From positions 1 through 64,000 of the forward strand of contig CADAQM010000026.1 of assembly GCA_902790135.1 (NCBI GenBank): a DNA stretch of 64,000 nucleotides. Direction: 5' to 3'. The notes below the pieces were generated by a model that made no database searches, was not told the DNA's origin, and saw only the letters and a list, made by a program, of their open reading frames with translations. The position numbers and the translations under genes are program-made. Positions 27,695 through 35,807 of this stretch are shown here, piece by piece (the stretch's first letter is position 1; each line of letters opens with the position of its first letter). Source of the DNA: an uncultured Coriobacteriaceae bacterium. Its GTDB lineage: Bacteria > Actinomycetota > Coriobacteriia > Coriobacteriales > Atopobiaceae.

Positions 27695-27895
27695 ATGCAG
27701 AGACTGTCGACATTTGGGGCCGCGATGCCGCGTGGGTTGAGCGAGATGCTTCGAGAGGAGCGCGGACAGGGTACTACCGAGTACGCGATTCTGGTCGGCG
27801 TGCTGGTCGTGATCGCAATCCTGGCCATCATCGCCTTTCGCGGCAAGGTCCAGGAGCTATGGACGGCGATCGTCAACGGAATGAACGCGCTCTAG
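27695..27895 (+). CDS. Flp-type pilin (class III prepilin)
   Basis: A 66-residue prepilin: a charged leader ending in EERG, then QGTTEYAILVGVLVVIAIL, the class III cleavage site with Glu at +5 of the mature protein and a long hydrophobic helix. This is likely the main structural subunit of the Flp pilus. The ATG at 27695 has AGGGAG six bases upstream; an in-frame ATG at 27680 would overlap that site. No prepilin peptidase gene (TadV) lies in this operon, so processing must use an enzyme encoded elsewhere. Confidence 0.85.
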   Translation: MQRLSTFGAAMPRGLSEMLREERGQGTTEYAILVGVLVVIAILAIIAFRGKVQELWTAIVNGMNAL

Positions 27896-27904
27896 GCCCC
27901 AACG

Positions 27905-28480
27905 ATGTCACGCGAGACGGTCAGGCGTCTGAAAGATGCCGGAGTGCTGCTCATCGGGATCGTTGCCCTGATTGCGCTGGTTCTCCTCAGCCTGCAGGGG
28001 TGGGGACGTGTGCGCAGCGGGAGTGGTGACGCAGCAACGGCCGATGGAGAGTACGAAGGACAGGCGGTGTCTGGGGACCAGGGCGAGCAAGTCATGGAAC
28101 AGACGGACGAGAAGGATGGGTTGCTCGGCGAGGACGGGCTTGAGGACGAGACGCTTCCCGTGGCAGGCGTGACTTCGGCGTCGGACGTGAGCGTTCGCAG
28201 CGAGGCGGGGGAGGTCGAGCAGGTGGCGACTCGCCTGCTCACCTCCTACCGCGACCAGCGCGACTGCGTCCTGGCGGAGGCCGGTTATCTAGACCTTCTC
28301 GGCTCGGTGTGGGGGTGCGTGGTGCAGGGCGACCAGTGGGTTGACGTCTGCGTGATCGAGCAGGTTGACGAGGCATCCTGCCAGGTTCACGTGATGCGTT
28401 TCGATGCGTCTGAGGTGGCCAAGGAGCTCGATGCGGGCGCCGTTGGGTCTTTGGTTTCTAACAAGGAAGGTGATGGCTGA
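27905..28480 (+). CDS. Membrane-anchored protein of unknown function in the Tad operon
   Basis: A 191-residue protein not recognised. It has an N-terminal membrane helix (AGVLLIGIVALIALVLLSLQ), an acidic, low-complexity linker (about 40-100), and a compact C-terminal domain with two cysteines in DCVLAEAG and WGCVVQG and later VCVIEQVDEASC. The ATG at 27905 is ten bases after the pilin stop with no clear ribosome site, so it probably depends on coupling. Its stop overlaps the next prepilin gene. Its place between two prepilin genes suggests a minor pilus or anchoring factor (inference). Confidence 0.65.
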   Translation: MSRETVRRLKDAGVLLIGIVALIALVLLSLQGWGRVRSGSGDAATADGEYEGQAVSGDQGEQVMEQTDEKDGLLGEDGLEDETLPVAGVTSASDVSVRSEAGEVEQVATRLLTSYRDQRDCVLAEAGYLDLLGSVWGCVVQGDQWVDVCVIEQVDEASCQVHVMRFDASEVAKELDAGAVGSLVSNKEGDG

Positions 28481-28709
28481 CATGGATTTGCTGAGAGGCA
28501 TGTTCGCCCGGACGAAGGGCGACAGGGGACAGTCGACGGTTGAGTATGCGCTGGTCATGGTCGCTTTTCTCACGATGGCCCTGACGATGGGAGCCATCTG
28601 GAAAGCGGGACGAGATGGGTCTCTGCTTGCCTTGGCGGTTGGGGCCGCATCGCACGGTGCGGGAGATGGCGGGCTTTTGGGTGCGGCGCGTGATATCGCC
28701 CTGTTCTGA
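28473..28709 (+). CDS. Second Flp/TadE-type prepilin-like protein
   Basis: A 78-residue protein with a class III-like prepilin site, GDRGQSTVEYALVMVAF, followed by a hydrophobic helix and a glycine/alanine-rich tail. AAGGAAGG lies just before the ATG at 28473, which overlaps the previous stop. It could be a minor pilin or pseudopilin beside the main Flp subunit. Confidence 0.7.
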   Translation: MADMDLLRGMFARTKGDRGQSTVEYALVMVAFLTMALTMGAIWKAGRDGSLLALAVGAASHGAGDGGLLGAARDIALF

Positions 28710-28728
28710 GCGATGTACGCAGACAGGA

Positions 28729-29217
28729 ATGTGCGGGAGGGTGATCGCTTTGAACCTATGCAGCGAGCGGGGGCAATCGACCGTCGAGGCGGCGGTCGTT
28801 CTGCCGTCAGTGATGCTTGTCTTTGCGTTGCTGCTCCAACCAATGTGCCTCTCCTATACGCGAGCGGTCATGCGTGGAGCGGCGGGGGAGTGCGCACGCG
28901 CTGCTGCGACCGCCTACGGATCGGACCTTGGGTCGTGCAGGGCCTTTGCCCTACGCAGGCTCGAGGCAGTGCCCGAGGTTCCGCTCTTTCACGTGGGTGG
29001 TCAGGGCGACTGGTCCATTCAGATAGAGCGTGGTGAGGGACGGGTGAACGTGCAGATCACTGGTCATGCTCGCCCCTTGCCGCTGATTGGTGCCTTGAGC
29101 GCATTGGCGTCGATGCGCGACGGACGGGGTGTGGTTCTTCGCGTCAGTCTGAGCGAGCAGACGCGACCGGATTGGGTGGGAGGTGACTACGGTGCATGGC
29201 AATCGATGTGGGGGTGA
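28729..29217 (+). CDS. tadE: TadE-like pseudopilin
   Basis: A TadE-family protein: SERGQSTVEAAVVLPSVMLVF is the prepilin-like cleavage and membrane segment, followed by an extracytoplasmic domain of about 120 residues with two cysteines. The start is uncertain: ATG 28729 lacks a ribosome site, GTG 28741 touches GGGAGG, and TTG 28750 is spaced nine bases from it and fits best. All give the same mature protein. Its 3' end overlaps the next gene by 26 bases. Likely a minor pilin needed for adherence in Tad systems. Confidence 0.78.
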   Translation: MCGRVIALNLCSERGQSTVEAAVVLPSVMLVFALLLQPMCLSYTRAVMRGAAGECARAAATAYGSDLGSCRAFALRRLEAVPEVPLFHVGGQGDWSIQIERGEGRVNVQITGHARPLPLIGALSALASMRDGRGVVLRVSLSEQTRPDWVGGDYGAWQSMWG

Positions 29218-31258
29218 TGGGTGTGGCGCGACTCGCGGTTTTGGAATCGAGTCGTTCGTGTGTGATGACGGAGGTTACACGACTCTGGCAGTCGCTCTTG
29301 CGCTTCTGGTGAGCTTGTCGCTGGTGTTCGGCACGGCTGCAGCCCACTGGACGATGGCTCGTGCGGCCGATGTCCAGGAGGTCGCTGACGCGACCGCCAT
29401 GGCGGGTGAGAACTGCGTGGCGGCATTCTCGACGGTCGCACAGGTGTTGGATGCCTGCGTGCTCACCATGGGAATAACCGGCGTGGTGGTCTGTGGGGCT
29501 GGGCTGGTGGTGGCTGCCATACCCCCGCTTCAGGCAAAGTCGCCCTCCATCATCAATGCCGGTCGCAAGATCCTGGATGCCAGGCGCGAGTTTGCAAAGT
29601 CGGCCGCCAAGGGTCTCAAGACCTATGAGACTGCCTTGCCTGCGCTCATCATGGCGAACTCCGCATCATGCGCAAAGGCGAACTCCTCTGGTGGTCTGAG
29701 CTATGTGGGCATGGCTGTGCCCTTTCCGCAGGTCTCCAAGACCGACTATTCCTTCTTGGAGCAGGACGTGGACGCATCGGAGATGGAGCAGGACGCAGAC
29801 CGGCTAGCAGAGGCGTCCGCCAAGAAGCAGGAGGCGCACGAGCGTGCCAATGCGGCAAAGACCAGGGCATGGATGGCTGACAATGTCGACAACCCCAAAT
29901 GCCTCCATAGCCGTGTCGCAACGCTCACCAGCTTGGGAGGTAGCCTGAACCCGCATTATCCCTCGGTGGAGGTGTGGGAGTTCGAGTATGCGCGCGTGCG
30001 GGCTCGTAACTACTACGCGCGACGCTACGCCACCAACAGCCCCTCCGGCGGTGGAACGGACGAGCTGCAGCGCTCATGTGCCCGCAAGCAGTTCTACGGG
30101 TATGCGCTTGAGGCATTGGGAAAGATGTCGTGCAAGGACACGGACACCGAGGTCTCCATGAACCTCGAGGTTCTGCCACATACGACGCAGATGGTGCGTG
30201 AAACCAGGCTCTACACCGACGTCGTGTGGCCTTGCACGAGCGAGTCAGCAGGCACCACGCTGCACTGTTCTCTGCGCTGCCCAGGAGCAACAGGTGTCTT
30301 TGTGGGCAATGCCTCGCTTGCGGGCATTGATGGCGGCTCGGCGCTCAGGTGTCCCGTATGTCGAATGGACGCTCAGGCCATGGGCAATGTTGCCGACGCC
30401 TCCACCAACATCAATAACGGTTTCGAGCATTACTGGCGCATCGTTGTCGAGGCCTCGAAGGAGTATGAACGTGCTCGTCAGGACGAGATTGCCGCCGAGA
30501 AGGAGATGCAGAAGGCAGCCGAGGAGGGCCGCAATGCCTTCGACGAGGCTATGGATGCTCTCTCGGTCGATCGGCCGAAGTTCTGTCCTCCAGGAGCCTG
30601 GGGCTGCGTGAGCGTGGTGTGTCGCCCACAGGCTGTCGCGACGCCCAACGAGCTGACCAGCGCATTCATCGCAGGAGCGCAGCTTTCGGAAGGGGTGGCA
30701 GTATCGGCCGCCACATTGGCGCCAGACGACTCGACAGCAGGAAACACGATTCTCGCCCGCGCCTTCGATGGGCTGCGCTCCGAGGTGCCAAGCGCCGGAT
30801 TTGCCCTCGACTTGGTCGGGAACGTGACGAGCCTCTGGGGAGACCTTCTGGTGAGCTATGGCTCGGCATACGGGAGGGTCGAGACGGCCGCAGGAAACTT
30901 TCTCAGCGGGGTGGAAGGCGTCTTTGGCGAGAGGGTCGCCTCGTGGCTGCGTGGCAAGCTGAACGGCTTGGTGAGCGGGGCGGGCCTCGAGCCTGCAGAC
31001 CTGCGCCTGCGAAAACCCGTCTTGGTCAACAGCCAGACGGTTCTCGACAAGGCGGGGTACACCACAGTGGGAACGGCGCGCCAGGTGCTACAGGAACTGC
31101 CAACCTCGCCTGCGGAGCTGGTGTCGTATGCGAGCGGACGCGTCGCCAGCTTGCTCGGATCTGGCGAGTTCACCATAGCCGAGCTGCCCATTCCTGGCCT
31201 CGAGGGCGTGACCATACCACTCACGATTGATCTTTCCAAGATAGGTGGTGGGTCATGA
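29192..31258 (+). CDS. Large TadG-like pilus-associated surface protein
   Basis: A 688-residue protein with one N-terminal membrane segment (TTLAVALALLVSLSLVFGTAA) of the TadE/TadG type, then a long extracytoplasmic region. This includes two charged coiled-coil stretches (around residues 200-225 and 430-455), many cysteines, and a C-terminal part without recognised domains. The GTG at 29192 is nine bases after GGGAGG, while the GTG at 29183 touches it. It overlaps tadE upstream and a second TadE-like gene downstream by four bases. It may be the tip or adhesive component, but that is inference from size and position. Confidence 0.7.
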   Translation: MHGNRCGGDGCGATRGFGIESFVCDDGGYTTLAVALALLVSLSLVFGTAAAHWTMARAADVQEVADATAMAGENCVAAFSTVAQVLDACVLTMGITGVVVCGAGLVVAAIPPLQAKSPSIINAGRKILDARREFAKSAAKGLKTYETALPALIMANSASCAKANSSGGLSYVGMAVPFPQVSKTDYSFLEQDVDASEMEQDADRLAEASAKKQEAHERANAAKTRAWMADNVDNPKCLHSRVATLTSLGGSLNPHYPSVEVWEFEYARVRARNYYARRYATNSPSGGGTDELQRSCARKQFYGYALEALGKMSCKDTDTEVSMNLEVLPHTTQMVRETRLYTDVVWPCTSESAGTTLHCSLRCPGATGVFVGNASLAGIDGGSALRCPVCRMDAQAMGNVADASTNINNGFEHYWRIVVEASKEYERARQDEIAAEKEMQKAAEEGRNAFDEAMDALSVDRPKFCPPGAWGCVSVVCRPQAVATPNELTSAFIAGAQLSEGVAVSAATLAPDDSTAGNTILARAFDGLRSEVPSAGFALDLVGNVTSLWGDLLVSYGSAYGRVETAAGNFLSGVEGVFGERVASWLRGKLNGLVSGAGLEPADLRLRKPVLVNSQTVLDKAGYTTVGTARQVLQELPTSPAELVSYASGRVASLLGSGEFTIAELPIPGLEGVTIPLTIDLSKIGGGS

Positions 31259-31734
31259 GGAGAGAGCTTTGGCGTAGGCGCGCCGAGCGCGGGCAGATGG
31301 CTGTCGAGTTGGCGGTGGTGCTGCCCGCGTGCATCGTGGTAGCCCTGGTGGCATTCAATCTCTGTCGTTTTGTGGAGGCATGTGCGACCTTCGACCGCGT
31401 GGCTCCCGATGCGATGATAGCGCTTGGGGTGTCGCCAGCAGGCGAGCAAAGTGCGCTCTCGGCTGCTGGTCAGGTACGCTCGTCCATCCAAAGCGCGCTC
31501 GACATGTCCTCGTGCGAGGTGTCGGTCCAGGTGTCTGGAGCGCCCCAGGAGGCTGCGGGACCTGGGATGTCCTTCTCAGTATCGCCCCTGCTAACGACCT
31601 TTACCTGCACGCTTCGATACCGGCCATGGCCAGGATCGTTTGTGATGGCGGGCGTCGTCTTCTCTCCGCCGGTCGCGCTGACGCACACGAGGACGCTGGT
31701 GGTCGATCGGTTCAGGCCTGGGGTGGTGGTGTAG
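31255..31734 (+). CDS. TadE/TadF-like pseudopilin
   Basis: A 159-residue protein with the prepilin-like segment RAERGQMAVELAVVLPACIVVALVAF (Glu at the +5-type position), then an extracytoplasmic domain with cysteines in FCRF-like and SCEVSV contexts. It fits TadE/TadF. Start ATG overlaps the previous stop (ATGA), and its stop is directly followed by the DUF192 gene. Confidence 0.75.
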   Translation: MRRELWRRRAERGQMAVELAVVLPACIVVALVAFNLCRFVEACATFDRVAPDAMIALGVSPAGEQSALSAAGQVRSSIQSALDMSSCEVSVQVSGAPQEAAGPGMSFSVSPLLTTFTCTLRYRPWPGSFVMAGVVFSPPVALTHTRTLVVDRFRPGVVV

Positions 31735-32088
31735 ATGGGCGCTGAGACGCTTGAGGTCCAGCGCGAGTTCGGCGCGCAAGAGCTGCTGGTCTTTAGGGTT
31801 TTGAGCAGGCCACTGGAGCGTCTGAGGGGACTCCTCGGCACAAGGGCGGATGCCGAACCGGTGGCTCTCATGGGTTGCTCTTCTGTCCACACCGTAGGTA
31901 TGGCCTATCGGCTCGATATCGCCTTCGTGGGACGAAGTGGGGCGGTGCTTGCGGTGTGGCGCTCGGTCCCACCAGGAAGGCTGCTCGCAAACAGCAGGGC
32001 ATGGGTGACGCTCGAGCGTCCCCACAGACGAGGCACGTGGCTCGCACAGGGCGAGATGGTTCACATGACGTTGAGAAAGGACGGATGA
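31735..32088 (+). CDS. DUF192 family protein
   Basis: A 117-residue DUF192 protein, recognised from GCSSVHTVGMAYRLDIAFV (the family's usual H-T-x-G-M-x-x-x-I-D-x-x-F pattern) and the later GEMVHMTL. No signal peptide. The ATG at 31735 follows the previous stop without a gap. DUF192 proteins are small beta-barrel proteins of unknown function sometimes next to pilus genes in Actinobacteria. The four-base overlap with the FHA gene shows it is part of this operon. Confidence 0.75.
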   Translation: MGAETLEVQREFGAQELLVFRVLSRPLERLRGLLGTRADAEPVALMGCSSVHTVGMAYRLDIAFVGRSGAVLAVWRSVPPGRLLANSRAWVTLERPHRRGTWLAQGEMVHMTLRKDG

Positions 32089-32906
32089 CGATGCAGCAGG
32101 GGAGCAGAGAGAAGCAGGATAGGCGCAAGTCGACGAGGTACGTCTTTGCGGGAAGTCAGAGGGAGCGAGAAGGTGTGGGCTACAAGACCTGCCCGCGGTG
32201 CGGTGAGGTGCTCTTTGCCGACATGGATGTCTGCTACGGCTGCCTCTATGACTTCTCTCGTGACGAGCGAGCTCGTTCCGAGGCGCTTCAGCGTCAGCAA
32301 TTGAGGGTGCTTGCGGGAAAGCAGATCCAAGTCCCCAGTCCGAGCGTGTCAGGCAATGTGTCGGATCCCCTCGACGCCATAGAGTTGGATGAGATTGACG
32401 ACGATCCTCCGCAGAATGACCTGTCAGCACCGTGGGAAGAGGAGTGCGCGCAAAGCATCCCGCGCCATAGCAAGGAGCAGCGCCACTCGGCGGAGGACAC
32501 GCTTGATCTCTCCGCGGCTTTGCCTGATGGTCCAGAGGGCGATGCGAAGGCATCTGACCCCAACAAGACCTTCCTGGTTGCGAGTGCCTATAAACCCCCG
32601 AAGTTTCGCGTGGTCGCGCGTTCGCATGACATGCAGGTGAAGGTGCCTCTGCCTGGTCAAGGCCTCATGGTGGGACGCGATGACTCCAACGACATCGTTC
32701 TGTTCTCTCGGACGGTCTCGCGCTCGCATCTAAGGATCGTGCCGCACGACGACCATGTCCTCGCGCAAGACTGTGGGGCGACCAACCCCGCCCAGGCGCA
32801 CGGCAAGCCGATTGAGGGAACGGTGCGCTTGATTGAGGGGGAGGAGGTCGAGGTGTGCGGAACCTTGCTGCGCATAGAGACCGACCATCCCGATCCCGCA
32901 GCATGA
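32085..32906 (+). CDS. Zinc-ribbon and FHA-domain protein, end of the Tad operon
   Basis: A 273-residue cytoplasmic protein. A four-Cys zinc ribbon sits near residue 35 (CPRCGEVLFADMDVCYGC), followed by an acidic low-complexity linker and a C-terminal FHA domain (about 190-265) with VGRDDSNDIVLFSRTVSRSHL, the Gly-Arg, Ser and His residues that read phosphothreonine. The ATG at 32085 overlaps the DUF192 stop and has AAAGGACGG upstream. FHA proteins bind targets of Ser/Thr kinases, so this gene may link pilus formation to kinase signalling; a kinase gene lies 12 kb away. Confidence 0.82.
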   Translation: MTMQQGSREKQDRRKSTRYVFAGSQREREGVGYKTCPRCGEVLFADMDVCYGCLYDFSRDERARSEALQRQQLRVLAGKQIQVPSPSVSGNVSDPLDAIELDEIDDDPPQNDLSAPWEEECAQSIPRHSKEQRHSAEDTLDLSAALPDGPEGDAKASDPNKTFLVASAYKPPKFRVVARSHDMQVKVPLPGQGLMVGRDDSNDIVLFSRTVSRSHLRIVPHDDHVLAQDCGATNPAQAHGKPIEGTVRLIEGEEVEVCGTLLRIETDHPDPAA

Positions 32907-32953
32907 CGCCCTCCGACACATGTTCTGCTAACTGCATGGCTCTGGTATCCTTC

Positions 32954-32982
32954 TCTCAGGTGTCCTTTCGGGACACCTGAGA
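32954..32982 (+). promoter_or_regulatory. Perfect hairpin just before the second DUF2207 gene
   Basis: TCTCAGGTGTCC and GGACACCTGAGA are perfect 12-bp arms around TTTCG, ending five bases before the AGGAGG ribosome site. It may end the Tad transcript, but no U-tract follows; a leader hairpin or operator for the next gene is equally possible. Confidence 0.55.
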
Positions 32983-32998
32983 GACCTAGGAGGCTTCC

Positions 32999-34954
32999 AT
33001 GTTCTCAATCAGGCAGACAACTCCCGTACGCAAGGGAATCGTCGCACTGCTCCTTGCGCTAATGGTTGCAGTGGCACTGCCGGCGCGCCTTGCCCTCGCC
33101 GACGACTATTCGATCGACCAAGTGACCATCGATGCGACGGTCAACACCGACGGGTCGGTTGATGTCGTCGAGTCCCGCCTGTTCGACTTTGAGGGGTCGT
33201 ATCACGGGGTCTACTGGAAGATTCCCTCGGGCTACTACGAGGGTCGTATGGTCGAGCCCACCATCATCACGGTCGGCGAGATGATTTCTGGCTCCTTCGT
33301 GCCCTTCGAGGAGAGCTACTCGGGCGAGGACCACACCTATCAGGTGGACGACTATGGCAGCTACGTGCGCGTCAAGCTCTACTCCGCGCATTCCTACGAG
33401 GATGCGACCTTTGTCATCGGATACACCGACAGCAACCTTGCCGCGCGCTACGACGACGTGTCTGAGCTGTACTGGAAGTTCGTATCTGACGGTTGGGACG
33501 TCGAGTCGCAAAACGTCACCTGCACCGTGCACCTTCCGGTTCCCGATGGCAAGAAGGTGGAGCCCGAGGAGAACGTTCGTGCCTGGGGCCATGGACCGCT
33601 TGACGCGACGGTGAGCTTTGATGGCAATGACATCGTGTACACGGTGCCCGGAGTCGGTACCTCGGAGTTTGCCGAGGCTCGCATCACCTTCCCTGACGCT
33701 TGGCTAAGCGACACCACCTCAATGGGCGGAACGGTACTTCAGGACATCCTTGCAGAGGAGCAAGCGTGGGCCGACGAGGCCAATGCCAGGCGCGCCCGTG
33801 CACGCATCCTCACTTACGGAGGAGCTGGTATCGAGGCCATATTGACGCTGGGCACCATCCTCGCTTCGATTATGGCGATGGTCCGCTACCGCAAGTCGCA
33901 TAAGGCCTCCTTCGACGACAAGTATTTCCGCGACGTGCCATCGGATGACCACCCGGCAGTGCTCGATGCGCTCTACAGGGACGGTAACCCCTCGGGCGAG
34001 GACTTCACCGCGACCCTCATGCGCCTGACCGACATGGGTGCCATAGCGCTTGAGCTCGTCACCATCGAGAGCAAGGGTATGCTCGGCCGCGTCAAGACAA
34101 GGGAGGACTATCGCCTGACGTTGACCGGCAAGGCCGAGGACATGGAGATGTCCCACATCGACCGAAGGGCCCTCGACGTCATCTTCAAGAAGATTGGCAA
34201 GCATGCTCCCTCGCGCAAGGGCGAGGGCAACGGCGGCACCTCCATCTGCTTCTCCGACCTCGAGAAGGTGGCAAAGAAGCATCCCGAGCGCTATCACGAT
34301 GCCTTCGAGAGCTGGAACGCAGAGGTCGAGGCGGAGATCGCCACGCGCCAGTTCTTCAAGGGCTTCAAGGGGAAGCCCACGGGTCGCGCCCTTGCAGTCA
34401 CCTGCTCGGTGATCAATGTCATCCTTTTCAGCGTGTCCGTCGTGATGCTCATCGTCACGGAGGCATGGCAGCTCTTCGTGCCGCTCATCCTGTTGCAGGT
34501 GGCGGGGTGCTTCCTGTCGATAATCGTCGCCATCAAGTGCAAGCCCATATCGGATGAGGCCATCGAGCTCAAGGCAAAGCTCGAGGCACTCAGGCGTTGG
34601 CTCAAGGACTTCACGCGTCTCGAGGAAGCTGTCCCGCGCGACGTCGTGCTGTGGAACCGTCTGCTGGTGATGGCCGTCGTCCTCGGGGTGGCGGACGAGG
34701 TCATCAAGCAGCTCAAGATGATCGCACCCGAGATGCTCGAGAGCTCGGCGATGGCACCCACCTACGGGTGGTACTACGTCGGACCTCATGGGCGTCCCTA
34801 CGAGAACTTCAACTCGAGTTACGAGAGTGCGCATCACGTGAGCTCCGCAGCGCTGGCGGCGTCCGATTCGAGCTCGGGCGGCGGTGGGGGCGGTGGCTTC
34901 TCCGGCGGCGGAGGCGGCGGCTTCGGCGGCGGAGGCGGCGGAGGTGCCTTCTAG
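32999..34954 (+). CDS. DUF2207 membrane protein with glycine-rich tail (paralogue 2)
   Basis: A 651-residue paralogue of the protein at 12485-14473. It has a signal peptide (LLLALMVAVALPARLALA), an extracytoplasmic domain (about 35-265), a membrane helix near 280, the conserved FDDKYFRDVPSDDHPAVL, two more helices around 470-515, LRRWLKDFTRLEEAVPRD and a serine-then-glycine tail ending GGGGGGGAF. The ATG at 32999 has AGGAGG six bases upstream. Unlike its solitary relative it heads a run with a helical membrane protein, a VWA protein and TelA, so the group may act together at the envelope. Function unknown. Confidence 0.87.
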   Translation: MFSIRQTTPVRKGIVALLLALMVAVALPARLALADDYSIDQVTIDATVNTDGSVDVVESRLFDFEGSYHGVYWKIPSGYYEGRMVEPTIITVGEMISGSFVPFEESYSGEDHTYQVDDYGSYVRVKLYSAHSYEDATFVIGYTDSNLAARYDDVSELYWKFVSDGWDVESQNVTCTVHLPVPDGKKVEPEENVRAWGHGPLDATVSFDGNDIVYTVPGVGTSEFAEARITFPDAWLSDTTSMGGTVLQDILAEEQAWADEANARRARARILTYGGAGIEAILTLGTILASIMAMVRYRKSHKASFDDKYFRDVPSDDHPAVLDALYRDGNPSGEDFTATLMRLTDMGAIALELVTIESKGMLGRVKTREDYRLTLTGKAEDMEMSHIDRRALDVIFKKIGKHAPSRKGEGNGGTSICFSDLEKVAKKHPERYHDAFESWNAEVEAEIATRQFFKGFKGKPTGRALAVTCSVINVILFSVSVVMLIVTEAWQLFVPLILLQVAGCFLSIIVAIKCKPISDEAIELKAKLEALRRWLKDFTRLEEAVPRDVVLWNRLLVMAVVLGVADEVIKQLKMIAPEMLESSAMAPTYGWYYVGPHGRPYENFNSSYESAHHVSSAALAASDSSSGGGGGGGFSGGGGGGFGGGGGGGAF

Positions 34955-35045
34955 CGTCTTGCCATACCCACTGTTTGACGGCTTTCACGGCACATATGGG
35001 TACAATAGACTCTGTTGGTCAAATCTTGTCTCGGAGACTACAGGG

Positions 35046-35777
35046 ATGAGAAGGTACGCGCGTCTTCTTGGCTCATACGCGGCGCTCGCCGTTACGGGCA
35101 TGGTGCTCTATACGCCATGGCTGGTGGGACTGACCCCCTCGGACCCGTCCATCCTGCGTGCGGGACTCTCGGTCATCTGCGGCATTCTCCTCGCAGGCGG
35201 CTTCGGGGCCTCTACCTATGCCTACCTGCATGAGCCTGAGTATCACCTGCTCGAGACGGGCCAGGTGAGCGACACCGAGGACGTCCTGCCCTACCTCAAG
35301 TCCATGGGAGAGCTTCCCGTGGTGGGCAGCTATGCCGACGAGGCGTCCGGCCAGATCGAGACCATGGAGCGTCGTCATCAGCGCCTCTACCGCGTGATCG
35401 AGTCCACCTTTGGCGAGACGAGCCTGAGCGCCGGCAAGTTCTGCGCAGTGGCAGATTCCGCGAGGAGCACCCTCTTGCGCAACTGCGCCCTGCTCGCAAA
35501 TCGCATCCAGGCGTTCGACGTCGATGCCTATCGCAAGTCAAAGCGCCGGCTTCCCGGTGCGGGGGAGAGCACCCTCGCAAACGAGCAGCTTGCGGTATAC
35601 GAGGACGCACTCTCTGACATGCGCGAGGTGCTCGAGGCGAACGAGCGGTTGCTGCTGGAGATGGGCAAGCTCGAGATGGAGCTCTCAGACCTCCAGGGCG
35701 ATGACACTCGCGAGGACAACACCAAGATGCTCGACGAGGTAAAGAGCCTGGTCGAGCAGACGAAGTACTACCGGTAG
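35046..35777 (+). CDS. Helical membrane protein preceding the VWA-TelA genes
   Basis: A 243-residue protein not assigned to a family with certainty. Two N-terminal membrane helices (ALAVTGMVLYTPWLVGL and AGLSVICGILLAGGFGASTY) are followed by a mostly alpha-helical cytoplasmic domain rich in Glu/Leu/Arg. The place between DUF2207 and VWA/TelA genes recalls XpaC-TelA pairs, but the XpaC hallmark near the centre is not visible, so I do not name it so. The ATG at 35046 is the first that follows the previous gene's region with a GGAG upstream; 30 bases separate its stop from the VWA gene. Confidence 0.65.
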   Translation: MRRYARLLGSYAALAVTGMVLYTPWLVGLTPSDPSILRAGLSVICGILLAGGFGASTYAYLHEPEYHLLETGQVSDTEDVLPYLKSMGELPVVGSYADEASGQIETMERRHQRLYRVIESTFGETSLSAGKFCAVADSARSTLLRNCALLANRIQAFDVDAYRKSKRRLPGAGESTLANEQLAVYEDALSDMREVLEANERLLLEMGKLEMELSDLQGDDTREDNTKMLDEVKSLVEQTKYYR

Positions 35778-35807
35778 GCGCGCAGCGCAAAAGGCTTGGA
35801 GGCAAAA

